Of a DNA stretch of 64,000 nucleotides, positions 34,253 to 44,480 are shown piece after piece. The notes beneath the pieces were generated by a model that made no database searches, was not told the origin of the DNA, and saw only the letters and a program-made list of their open reading frames with translations. Numbering within the stretch: position 1 is the stretch's first letter; the number at the start of each line of letters is the position of its first letter. The DNA lies in the NCBI GenBank assembly GCA_000469685.2, contig LS997565.1, positions 22,427,740 through 22,491,739 of the forward strand. The letters are read 5' to 3'. The DNA is from Haemonchus contortus (lineage: Eukaryota > Nematoda > Chromadorea > Rhabditida > Trichostrongylidae). A program made the translations under genes and the position numbers.

Positions 34253-34301
34253 GCATCGATATGCAAAGCTCTACCACAGCTCTACCACAGCGACATTCAA
34301 C

Positions 34302-34693
34302 ATGTTCTTCTACATTGTCTGCGCTCTTATTCTACTCAATGCCTTCACAGGTGCAGCGGAAGTAAGCCATCAAAATTACCTCGAAATCATCATCCACACT
34401 AAGGCAAACTTCTTTTCCAATGTTTAGGAGTGTTTAGTTCATGCACAATACAGCCAATCCATTTTGTACAGGCTGTAACAAGCAGTGTATAATATCGGAA
34501 TGTATTTCGTTCTCGTGTCATTGTATCTTTTCAGCCGTGCGTGGATAAAGCGGCGGAGACGAAAGCAGGCGAAAGGTTCTGTGAATACATGCAAACACCT
34601 CAAGCAGCCGACAATGAGCCTCCATGTATAACCCCAAACTATCACGCGATTGCGAAAGAATACTGTGCTAAGTCGTGTGGTCTTTGTGAGTGA
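34302..34693 (+). CDS. Secreted single ShK-domain protein (gene B)
   Basis: Exons 34302-34361 and 34535-34693, phase-0 intron of 173 nt ending TATCTTTTCAG. Signal peptide exon (MFFYIVCALILLNAFTGAAE) plus a 52-residue ShK exon with Cys at exon-2 positions 2, 16, 31, 44, 48 and 51. The last three form the CX3CX2C end typical of ShK. AATAAA at 34705-34710. Identical in translation to B'. The predicted mature peptide equals that of A. ShK proteins are greatly expanded in parasitic nematodes and often secreted into the host (family knowledge); a specific role is not inferable. Confidence 0.9.
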
Positions 34694-35587
34694 TATAGAT
34701 AAGAAATAAACGTCGTATCCCTCGTGCGGCTCTCGATAAACTTCGGCATATTGTCAAAACAACTTTATTGGTACAAACAAATCCACACGAGGTTCACAAT
34801 ACCTCAATGGCCGAAGTTTCAGTAGAAACACATTCTTCGGAGCCTAAAAGGATGGAATTAAATTCATGAAATTACCCAATCAAACAGCTCTACACCCCAC
34901 GAGCTGAGGTCAAAGGTAATTTTAGCTACTGCATTACTCCACTCTGAAACAATTTATGGGAAAAAGGCAGAAAGGACGCGACTTCGCGATATTCGCGTGA
35001 GTTTTTCAGTTCTTACGGGGAGTGATGCTTCCTGGGAAGTGATTCTTGTGTTTATAAGATTTCCTGATTTTTGTTTTGTTACTGCTATTCGCGAAATTCC
35101 TTGAGGTTACTTACTCGCCCTATAAGTATTATATAACGCCTACTCCAGCAAAGTGAACTCGTCCACCCTTCTGATCTTGATCAGGCTACCCATTACTCTA
35201 AGAGTAGGTAAATGATCCAAATTGTCTGATGAGGGGAGATAGCGATTTTCTACAGGACTGTTCTGAGGACTAAGCAGGAAGCTCGACATAAGATGGCACT
35301 CTAACTTGTGTCACTGATCCACATCAAACACATATTTTCTGTTTCTATAGTGATGCCTTGACCATAGCTCAGAACAGGAAAGAAGACGATTCAAGTGCAA
35401 GGGCAGTTAGAAAAATCGTTAACCAGAATCGAAAGTTAACTCAATTCCACATCCATCGTATGATTGAGCTTGTGTATGATTTTAAATCATCCATACAATA
35501 TTTAGGTACGGGAGAAACGTACTTTAACAGAAAAAACAACACACTAAGAAGATATTTATTCGTGTAGTTAATAGAAATGCTGTACCG

Positions 35588-36206
35588 TTAATAGCAATAG
35601 TAGCACGTTTTGGCGCATAGTTCTTTTCCAACTTCGCAATTTCCTCGTTCGTACATCTCGTAGCAACTCTTACTGTCTAACTGGTTTTTACAATCCTGAA
35701 ACCGGTGGTGTATTAGAAAAATTAATACTCTTTGGATTCATGCGCTTTCTATTACAGTAACACGATTGTACTGAAGTGTCGAATAAGAGATCAAAATTTT
35801 ATGCGGTGTCCATCGACATAAGAATGCAACTCACTGATTCGGGTTTTTTAGGCTCCTCAGGTGTGCACCACTCGCAAGTTTTAGCACAAACTCCTTTCCC
35901 GAATTCGACATAAGTTCCCATTAAGCACTGCCCCTTTTCTTTCATACGGCGACAGAGTCCTGGATGACCCTTGTCCTCACACGGCTGAAATGAATGGCAT
36001 CTTGGATAATGGAATTCTTTTAAAGTTCAAGCGGTTTCAATCAGTGAAGCAGAGCCAATCTGCTATACTCCTGCCTGAGAAAATCTTTGTATCCATACAT
36101 GCTTACACTGATTATGGTGAACACTTAGCTGTACCTTAATCTTATTGGTTTCAGCCGCGAAGGCGTTGTTAACCAGCACGAAGACGAAGGCAATGCTTAA
36201 AAGCAT
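35588..36206 (-). CDS. Secreted protein with two ShK domains (gene E')
   Basis: Mirror of E: exons 36206-36135 (or from 36236), 35984-35835 and 35695-35588. The intron before exon 2 is one base shorter than in E. Signal peptide, two six-Cys ShK domains and the acidic/proline linker are all intact. Convergent with B. TATA box at 36246-36253. Confidence 0.88.
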
Positions 36207-36245
36207 GATGGAAGAGAATGAACGGACGTTGAGCATTCGGCGCAC

Positions 36246-36253
36246 TATTTATA
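36246..36253 (-). promoter_or_regulatory. TATA box of ShK gene E'
   Basis: TATAAATA on the minus strand, mirror of 25630-25637, again closer to the first ATG (10 nt) than a TATA box normally lies. Confidence 0.65.
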
Positions 36254-36957
36254 TGGCACAATCCCGCTTGAAGTAAGATCCAGTGCATGTTTGTTGCAGG
36301 TGTTTAACTGCAGATGGGCAAAGTTTTTCCGCAAATATTATCCTCATTTCATGTATAATGTTTGACGCGCAATATAACTGCTATCCCTTGAATGTGGAGC
36401 TCTGCTTTGAGATTTTTGAGAGAAAGCTGCTCGTGCTGAAGGCATTTTCAGGACTCACAGCTATGCATGATCCACTTTCACTCTTTTTTATTTCCGCAAC
36501 CAACGTATACTTTGTTCAGCAACACATTCCCTTTCTGAACATAATGACCAAGTGTGAGTAGTACTTGTAGAGCCAAGCTAGGTGTACTAGCAAGACATTC
36601 ATCGCCTAATATCAGAAAGGGCACGTAGATATTGAATGCCCTTCATCTGGTGCACGTATGTGTACGTATTTGTAAAGCCATCGCCTCAACGGAATTCGTT
36701 CATGCTACTCTCGTCAGAACGCTCCAACTATATGATGTGAAGATAAATTGACTCGACTGGACCAGCTGGGGTCGTCGTGATCATGCCCACTTCTGCAAAA
36801 ACTCAATTTAATGCAGAAGAGGATTATGAAAAGACAATGAGTGCAGCCCTGGAGAGTGTTGTGAGGTGAAGATGTTTGATTGAGGAAAAGGCAAACTTCG
36901 TTCACCTAGGAACATGCTTCTATTTGAGCGCTTGCATAGAAATTTGTTTTTTCGCTG
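36254..36957. other. Non-coding, mirror of 24926-25629
   Basis: Upstream of E', with a copy of repeat R at 36498-36615. No gene seen. Confidence 0.5.
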
Positions 36958-37090
36958 TGTTGTAACTCCACAGACGACCGTGCAGTCCTTTATTGGAGTT
37001 AGCACATAAAGAATGAACCATACTCAAAAGAACACTCGTTTATACACAGTGATACGGCATGATAGTAAACACTACTATCATTAGTCAACA
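36958..37090 (-). repeat. 3' LTR of Ty3-like element
   Basis: Differs from the left-arm LTR by one base in a T/A run. It differs from its own 5' LTR at roughly 8-10 positions, for example GACTAATG versus GGGGAATG just after the start. Confidence 0.85.
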
Positions 37091-37111
37091 CCTCCCCCTA
37101 TGATGAATGTA

Positions 37112-37992
37112 TCACACATATGTCTTCTTCCTCGGGCGTACTTGAAGACGATCGGGTGGACGGCGTTGTCTGTTCATTCTATCCAATACTATGGCGGTTT
37201 CATTTGGATCCATAATTTCATCGCTAAAATCTCTTGTGGGTTGCACTTCTTCATTGTGTACTACATTATACTTTTCTTGTGGATTTTCATACTGGGAAGG
37301 TTCACCAACTGTTTTCTTTGCTTGATCAGTGGCACTTGGTTGTGATCTGGTTCGCATTTGGTTGATGTGTCTTCTCCACAATTGCCCGTCTTCCGTCAAA
37401 GCGTCGTACAATACTCGTCCATTTTGGTTTTTTTTTTGTGGGCAGGAATCCATTCCTGCTGTCCAAGACGACAGTTCCGAATGTAGACTGGATCCTCAAT
37501 ATCGTACGATCTTTCACGTGCTCCGTGGTGAAAATTGTACTGCCCTTCCACCACTGTCTTGCGTGGTCCCTTTTCCTTCAGCAGCGTCAATAATTCTGCT
37601 TGTGAAAGTTGCTTGGGAGTCGTGGTACACGGCGTCCTTTGATAGCACTTCAGAAACTCTGTACGGAGTTCTGACTTGCCTCTCTCCTTTGATTTGGGTA
37701 AGGCTCTCTTCACAGTATTGAAGAGAAGCTCTGCTCGTCCTTGGAGAGGCGGTGATCGGAAATGTTTCATACCTTGCTTGTCACAAGACTCTTGGAACTT
37801 TTCTGATGTGAACTGTGTCCCATTACCTGACACAATCACTCTTGAATTCTCGAACCGTGCTAATAGCTTTTGAGCTCTCTCATAGTTGCTTTTACTGTGG
37901 TCGACGACATCTCGAGGACCTCTGCGCACTGCTTCATCAGATCTGCAACTAAGGAATTCCTGAGAGCTTTTGGTTCCTTTACCATTCGGCAA
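37112..37992 (-). pseudogene. Ty3-like integrase C-terminal half (right copy)
   Basis: Two overlapping frames (37992-37396, then 37453-37112) cover SRVIVSGNGTQFTSEKFQES, PPLQGRAELLFNTVKRALPK, EDPVYIRNCRLGQQEWIPA and a C-terminal tail to RPRKKTYV. As in the left copy the DNG Asp is Gly and the Glu region is shortened. Fewer frame breaks than the left copy, so this is probably closer to the source. Inactive. Confidence 0.75.
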
Positions 37993-38275
37993 TGATACTT
38001 ATCCTGCAACACTTTATATGCAGGGAGTTGAGTGCACCAGTCTGAGCCAAGTAAGTTCGTGCTCTCCGTAACATAACAATAGCCATTTCCGTGATGTTGT
38101 TCACCACTGATTCGGTCTTTTCAGAGAATTCGGTATGAAATCTTCCAATTATTTTCGCTGACGATCCATCTGCCGTTCTGACTGGCGTAGCGTAGAGTTT
38201 CAAAGCAGGAAATCCGAGCATTTTCCATGTGTGGCGTAATATCAACGTTATATCTGCTCCAGTGTCCAGTTGGAA
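37979..38275 (-). pseudogene. Ty3-like aspartic protease fragment
   Basis: Frame with QLDTGADITLI, the active-site DTG of retroviral-type proteases, followed by LRHTWKMLGFPALKLYATPV and TADGSS. It overlaps the gag end in another frame, as expected for gag-pol frameshifting. It would cleave the polyprotein in an intact element. The frame ends at 37979 at the junction with the integrase remnant. Confidence 0.7.
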
Positions 38276-39138
38276 ACGTAGTTTGTGTCCTCGGACATCA
38301 GCGCTGATATATGTCTTAGCGTGTTCAGTGGAGAATGTGGCAACATTTTTGATTTTTTCCTCTTATGTCGGTGCTGCATCCTCTTCGGTTTCTTCGTAGA
38401 GTGTTTCATGAGAAGAAGACAGAAGGTTTTGTAATGTGGTCCTCCACATTTGAAGCATTTGACCGTCTTTTTCTGCACGGCATGCACATCATGACTTGCT
38501 TCCATGTTTGCGTTGTCCACCTTCAATGCTGTGATGTTTTCGCATTCTGCAACGAGATCTTCGATTGTGAGCGGTGCGTCTTCTGCTTGGGTATCAAGTC
38601 GACGAAGCATTCTGAGAAGTATTTTCCGCAGTGAAGACTCCTGAAGTCCTGCTACGTCCTGTAAGGTCTTTATTGACGTGTAATCCATCTCGTTCAGCGC
38701 AGCATCTTCATCCATCCTTTTGATTGTATTCGCGTAATTACGGAACGGTACATTATCTTGAGTGAGAGGAGGACACGTTATCCTCAGGCCCTCGTAACGT
38801 CTACGTATCAAAGTTTTCTTGGATGTAAACAACTTTTTAAGATTCCTCACCGTCGTGTTGAAGTCAATCTCGTGCGGTTGTGAAGGAAGCTTCAGTAGGA
38901 TAAGGTCTCTCTTCTTATCTTCTGGAATACTCGAATCTCTTATGATATGTCCGTATGTCCGTACCTCTTAAACCAATAGTCAAAAGTCTGTCCAGTATCT
39001 TCATGTGCTACAAACTTTGGTGTGAGCAGGGGCAGCTCCACCTCCAGATGACTTGGGCGTCTTGTCTCCTTATCTTCTTGGAACAACTTTGCCGCTGAAG
39101 TCTTCGCTGTTTCGTCGATCCTGGTCCTGATCGCCACT
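38248..39138 (-). pseudogene. Ty3-like gag with zinc knuckle, one frameshift
   Basis: N-terminal part (39138-38940) contains LPLLTPKFVAHEDTGQTFDY, a capsid-type start. An 8-bp tandem duplication (ACGGACAT twice, about 38945-38962) shifts the frame and ends it at a stop. The main frame (38850-38248) has the capsid helices and one zinc knuckle CFKCGGPHYKTFC (CX2CX4HX4C) near residue 135, then a basic stretch (KKPKRMQHRHKRKK). Structural protein of the retrotransposon particle in intact relatives. Confidence 0.75.
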
Positions 39139-39271
39139 TGTTGTAACTCCACAGACGACCGTGCAGTCCTTTATTGGACTTAGCACACAAAGAATGAACC
39201 ATTCTCTAAAGAACACTCTTTTATACACAGTGATACGGCACGATAGTAAACACTACTATCATTCCCCAACA
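39139..39271 (-). repeat. 5' LTR of Ty3-like element
   Basis: 133 bp, minus-strand TGTTGGGGAATG to GTTACAACA, with TATA-like GTGTATAAAAG and AATAAAG. It lies outside the inverted repeat. Confidence 0.85.
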
Positions 39272-39441
39272 GCTTCCTCGCTGATTACGTTTTTCAGTTT
39301 AAGCTTTGACTTACTCTGGTCATAGGGTAGCACATTTATTGAAGTTACAGCTGGAAACGAGGTCAGTTTTCCAGATCAGCTTAGGTCACATTAGCCCTGG
39401 AAGAGCGTAGTTGCTCAAAAAAGGTCGCAAAATAAAAACAA

Positions 39442-39518
39442 TTAGGTATCAATGCTTTTTGGAACCCTCACATCCGTCAGTTAGGTATCAATGCTTTTTG
39501 GAACCCTCACATCCGTCA
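39442..39518. repeat. 39-bp tandem duplication
   Basis: The 39-mer starting TTAGGTATCAATGCTTTTTG is repeated head to tail with no mismatch over 38 nt. It is not coding. A recent replication slip or sequence error. Confidence 0.85.
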
Positions 39519-41739
39519 AAGCACACAGTGATGCCAAGCAGAATTCCATAAGCGGTGGCGCCAGTTGTATCGTTATGAAATTCTGTACCTACTAACGTTA
39601 ACCAGATAATTTGCTTGAAATTAAGGGTTTCGAAATTACCTGACGAGAAATTTTCTCAGGCTACCAAAGCTTTTCGGACTACTCGTTCCCCATCTATTGG
39701 ATCACCACCAATGTCATTTCTATAATAGATCAACTTCGAAGATGACCTCGAATGTAGTGCGTAAAGGATAATATAAAGCAAGAAAGGGGAGTGCTTTCGC
39801 TATACGTTGCTTACTCAAGACTTCTCTGTTTTGATTGGGAGTCTCTCACTGTGTGCTAGAGTTACGTAATGTCAACAGCGTAGTGTGTCTCCTGAATGAT
39901 GTCCCAAAATTATTTGCGCCTATTTACTGTTATATGCTTGAGGCTTCTACGCTCAGAATAGCGACGAAATCTGTAGACACGTTCGCTTACATTAGGTGCA
40001 ACAACAAGCTACAATGGCATTTTAAAGTACTCCCCGTGAGTACGTATGGAGACTCATAGACTGTTCTCGAACTCCTCACATGCTGCACCCACAGCGACCC
40101 CAACAGGTTTTCTTCTAATCAGGGGTTTGAGATTGAGTGAGTTGGATCTGGAATGAAAAATGATCATTGCTCTGTTCTAATGAAGTCGAGCAACTGGCGT
40201 CAGCACCACTTTCAGACTACCTTGCTCTGTGGGCCGGAGTACCTCGTGCTGGAAGGACCACGGACTGGTTCGGGAAGCGTGGTCTTATCAGCGAGCAGCA
40301 CTTGCATCACTATGCTTTTTAAGTACACGTAACAACTTTTCGAGAAGATGCACTTTTGGTGTTCCTTTCTGGAACATAATCGTTCCACTTGTTGAGGGAT
40401 ACCTTTCTCGTGACTATTCCCTTGTAAGAGAGAAACGAGAGGAGATGCGTGTTCCTCCTCAAGAGTCGGAAAAATGTGGCACTTCCGCATACGATAGGAG
40501 TAACCACACCACTAGATCATTATCGACTCTCAAATGTTTCAACAGCCCTGTATTGAAAACACCAGTCTACCCCTTGCGGCTTCGCCATTGATTGGTATTC
40601 TTCTCTGTATCGCCTTATGGCCTTCTGCACTGTATTATTGGAATCGCAAGAAATGTTACTATGCCCATCTGCTTCTCGCATGCAAGCATGATAATAGATT
40701 TACATGCATCAAGTGGCATCGAATAGACCTTAAGCGTTCAAAGTATTATATTGGGATTCTCACTCTAGTTACTGCATATTGCAAGAAAACCTACTTGTGC
40801 AACTAAAGAATCATGAATGAAGTGAACTTCTCCATCGATTTCATCCTGCATTAAAAATGCTTTGTTAGTTCTCGTTATTCCATGATGAATTCATAACCAA
40901 CATGAAGAGGGATGTTTGCAATGGCCATACCAGCTTGCCAATGTTTTTGAGTGCAGCTCTTGAATGCGAGATCTCGTCTCGAAAGCGTACAAAACGTTTT
41001 CGGGCTCAATATAGGCCATCTACGGAGCTCCCTCATGTTTTTAGTGCAGCTCATGAGAAAGTGTAACGTGGGCGTGACTTGTCACGCGTCGATTGGGACT
41101 GAAAGTCAACGAACGCTACCTGCATCATCTCCGCTTCGCAAAGGGCGTCGTGCTTACAACAATGAGCATCAAGCAAGAGAGAAAAATGGCCAAACTCGAT
41201 AACGCTCTGGTAGTAACTCTGCCTGCGAATGAATTCAACGAAGGATATAAATACGAGAAACAGTTGGGTTGGTATCTTTGCTTCCTTCACGCCAACGCTT
41301 TACAAGGCTACGTTAACTAGCGATTTGGCCAATGTAGATTGGGACCGCAAGTGATAAAGAAAGAGCCGTGATAGAGAAGAACAGCAGTTTTGGATGAAGT
41401 TTCAATGCTGAGGAGTGCATTCACAATGCCCGTCGCGGCTTCGCCACTTTTAGGATCATGATGACTTCCTCGATCGTCCTGGTGGAGCGGTCACTGGATC
41501 GTGAAGTACAATAAAGTGGGTGCTCTACGAACTGTGATCTTTTCAATAACCCTATTCACCTACCAACTTGCATACTATTATTTAAGAGAAGCATACTTGG
41601 TCGAAGGGACCATTCAAGATGCGATATATACCGCCGTAGGTAGTTTCAAACGCTGATCTCGAATCTGTGTTCCAAATCTGCTTAACGATCCTAGGAACAA
41701 AGTTAGGAAGCCGATTTCTTCCTGTGTTATACCTCCCAC
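39519..41739. other. Intergenic, no gene recognised
   Basis: Contains the partner (about 40222-40345) of the dispersed repeat at 11618-11755. Remaining frames are short and unsupported. Confidence 0.4.
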
Positions 41740-42352
41740 GTGCACTTATCTCCTCACTTTCCAAAGGAAGCTCCACCTTCTCGAGTAGATGATCACTGAA
41801 GATGAAAAGTGGGTCCTCTACTATAACACTGTAAGTAGGCCGCAGTGGGTCGACAGAGGAGAACAGCCAGAAGCCATTCCAAAGCCGACCTTCACCCCAA
41901 AAAGTTTCGCTCGTCCGGTTGGTGGTCTGGAAGAGTCATGAAGCACTGGGAGCTGCTGGGGAAGGGACAGACGACTAACACTTACACGAAAGTTACCCAA
42001 CTGCGGAAATTGAAAGACCCTGTCGACCGTACTCGTGGATCTAAAGCGGAAATCTACTTCTACCATAACAATGCCCGACCTGACAACGCGAAGGCGACCC
42101 AGTCAGAGCTGGAGAAGTACGAATGGCTGATTGTCACCCAGCCCCCCCCCCCCCCGAAACAGAAGATGATGTCAGAAAGGCACCCGACCACTCCTTCAAG
42201 TCCCAGCCTCCGTCCTTTTGGGAGGAAGGAATAGACAAGCATCCTGAGCGTTGACGTCGAGTAGTGGTTGGTGACGGTGCACACCTCTGATCTTCATGTT
42301 GGTTCGTGAGATATTTACAACTAGTCGGAAAAAAACTTGCGCATCAACCTAA
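41740..42352 (+). mobile_element. mariner remnant with right terminal repeat
   Basis: Transposase fragments on the plus strand: MITEDEKWVLYYNTVSRPQW (41789 onward, first catalytic Asp block), VDRGEQPEAIPKP, YWELLGKGQT-like block near 41945, then LRKLKDPVDRTRGSKAEIYF and HNNARPDNAKATQSELEKYE (second Asp changed to Asn). The right end CTTGCGCATCAACCTAA (to 42352) followed by TA is the classic mariner TIR TTAGGTTGATGCGCAAG. The left end was not found. A run of 14 C (42142-42155) replaces the PHPPYSPD region. Dead element from a third mariner subfamily. Confidence 0.85.
42142..42155 (+). repeat. 14-nt poly(C) run
   Basis: Homopolymer of 14 C inside the mariner remnant, at the place where the conserved Pro-Pro codons would be. 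Confidence 0.9.
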
Positions 42353-42354
42353 TA

Positions 42355-44088
42355 TGTATAGTACTACCTAGAGCAGATAGATTGTAACAGCAACGGAGGA
42401 CATACTCTTGAGACTCGCCTTCATTTACAAAATTCATTTCACTTGGTTTACGTTAGAATACTTGTTTACAAATTCCGACGGTGGAACACAAACACAGAAC
42501 AGCTTCGATAGCGAAAAGAATCGGAAGAATAGGACCGCTCCAAAAGAGCTAATGCCTGCAGGATCTGCGCAAGACCACAACTTGCGGAGGCATCAAGGAA
42601 ACAGAACTTTTGACCACAAAATTAAAAGTGGAAAAAAACAAACATTACCTCGTTTCATGCATCTGTCCATATTTCTAAGACTCAGTCTAGCAAAGTCCAC
42701 CATGAAGAAGGTACACTCCAAGTTTGAAAAAATCATCCTCTCCAGCGACTTAACCATTGCCCTATGTTGGACCCAAAGATTATAAACGGTAAAAATTATT
42801 GTGACGGCGTTCCCAGGAAATTAGACTCATTACTAGCAAAAAAATACGATTCTGACAATGTCACATTCAACCAAGAGCTAAAATATAGCAGACTGCGCTA
42901 CCAGGGGATCCACAAATGGATTGAAATGTCACCGTTGGTGTTCTAATCCGATATGATTAGACATCTCAGTTGATAGCTCGCTTGCCCAAACCGCAGCAAA
43001 CCTATTAGGACAAAACATCGACAACGACATCGAAAATTGGGTATACACCTCCGCTTCTAGTAAAAAAGACAGACAGCCAACGTTCCCTCTAGAGCGAACA
43101 AACGACTTCGCCGGGTTGCTCCGAGTCACCTCGTTCTATGCTCGTTTCACCCGTAATGCAACAATGGGCAGACTCCGCCTTCAGAACAAGATAACTGATG
43201 ACAGTTACACCCTTAGCTGAAGAGATTAGTGGAGAAACTTCTCATCCAACACTAACAAGCTAAGCACACATTTGCTTGAATCATGGATAGCAAACAGCTG
43301 GATGTCAAACTGAACAGCCGAGGCATGTAAAGAAAATACGGTAGAACAGAGAACGCAGACGTTAGCTTCGACACCGCGAATACGATTTGATTACTGGAGC
43401 CAAGCAATCTCGAATATCTTGCACTGCGATTGCACGACGAACTGTCACATTGTGGAAGAAGTTAACTCCTTCACAACAAACGGCGAGCCTGGATCGCCCA
43501 GAATCGAGTTCTTGATAAACCGATCTGAAGCGCTGTGTGGTATGCCAGAAATCACAAAGTGTTTCAGCATCTCTTCACAAAAAAATCGATCCTGCATGAT
43601 CCAGAATTGTTGTCTGGTGTTGCAGGAGAGCTGGTTTCTTCCAAGTGTGTCTGTTCGTTGGGCAATTGCAATGCACAAAGGTACCCAAAATTGCTTTGCT
43701 GTGTTAATGATTCGGTTTTGCGGTGTAGAAGCTAACATATGCGTTTTGTAGCCTACCGCATTTTCTTTGATATGTCTTGGCTATGTAGTTCGACTGTTTA
43801 CTCTCCATGGATGAAGCAGGCTTAACAGTACCCAAGTATGGGTAATAGAATGACAGGGATAAACAGATGAAATACTTCGCAGCACCCTTCGTGAAGTCGA
43901 AAGCATCGTCAAACCGTGAAGAAGATATGCCTTGTACACGGAGACACGCTCTATGGAAGCGTGCAGTTCCTGAGTGACTTGCCGACTCTGGAAAGGTGAA
44001 ATTATTACTTTCAAATATTGGAAGCGGTCAAAGTGATCGTCTTCTTCGTTTAGCGGGGAGGCTCAATCGGATCAAATCGGAGTCACTT
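42355..44088. other. Unassigned, scattered open frames
   Basis: Plus-strand frames at 42408-42785, 42764-42946 and 43419-43751 have fairly protein-like composition (for example NYCDGVPRKLDSLLAKKYDS and LERTNDFAGLLRVTSFYARF near 43085-43145), separated by stops. This could be a decayed retroelement or DNA transposon, but I recognise no motif. No spliced gene could be assembled. Confidence 0.25.
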
Positions 44089-44480
44089 TCTGGGTTTTTC
44101 GCCAGCTGAGTGAACGCAACCTCTTAAATTGTGTTCACGTATGCAACTCATTGCGTGGGGAAAAAATGGATTGCGTATGGAACGGAAATGATTTTGGACG
44201 TAGAAGGGCGAGTTCAATCATTCCGAAAACCAAACGCATGCTGAAGATTACTCTCTGGTGAGACCTGCAGAAGTTTATCTATTATGAACTGTCACCACAC
44301 AACTAAATGATCATTCTGAAAGGTACTGCACCCAAATGGAAAACTATAAGGCAGCAGTAGAACAAATTCCTTCAGAAGTAGCCAGTCGCAAAGGTGTAAT
44401 CTTTTATTGGAATAAGACCGACCGCTCTTACAAAACTGCTGGAGTTCGGATGGGACGTCACGAAGCAACCACTACATGTT
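44089..44480 (+). mobile_element. mariner remnant, heavily decayed
   Basis: Blocks in changing frames: VFRQLSERNLLNCVHVCNSL (about 44094-44155; LSERN linker block), GKKWIAYG with RVQSFRKPNA (about 44158-44235, around the lost first Asp), ELSPHN, CTQMENYKAAVEQI (about 44325-44370) and KLLEFGWDV (about 44434-44460). These follow the mariner order. No terminal repeats seen; all catalytic blocks damaged. Confidence 0.65.

Larger units (their letters stand above)
32243..38121. repeat. Right arm of large inverted repeat
   Basis: Reverse complement of 23756-29642. It carries D', B, E' and the integrase-plus-LTR end of the Ty3-like element. Identity is very high from 32243 to about 37730 and drops for the last 400 bp. 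Confidence 0.95.
36958..39271 (-). mobile_element. LTR-bounded Ty3-like element lacking RT
   Basis: 2.3-kb element on the minus strand bounded by two 133-bp LTRs (5' LTR 39139-39271, 3' LTR 36958-37090; TGTTG...CAACA). After the 5' LTR comes AGTGGCGATCAGGACCAGG, a plausible primer-binding region, then gag (to 38248), an aspartic protease (LDTGAD near 38255-38272), then directly an integrase C-terminal half. Reverse transcriptase, RNase H and the integrase N-terminus are absent, so this is a non-autonomous deletion derivative. Flanking bases (CGCTG left, GCTTC right) do not form an obvious target duplication. Confidence 0.85.

Noticed and set aside
36498..39271. An endogenous retrovirus with envelope
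   Set aside because: Only gag, protease and integrase remnants lie between the LTRs. There is no space or motif for an envelope gene.
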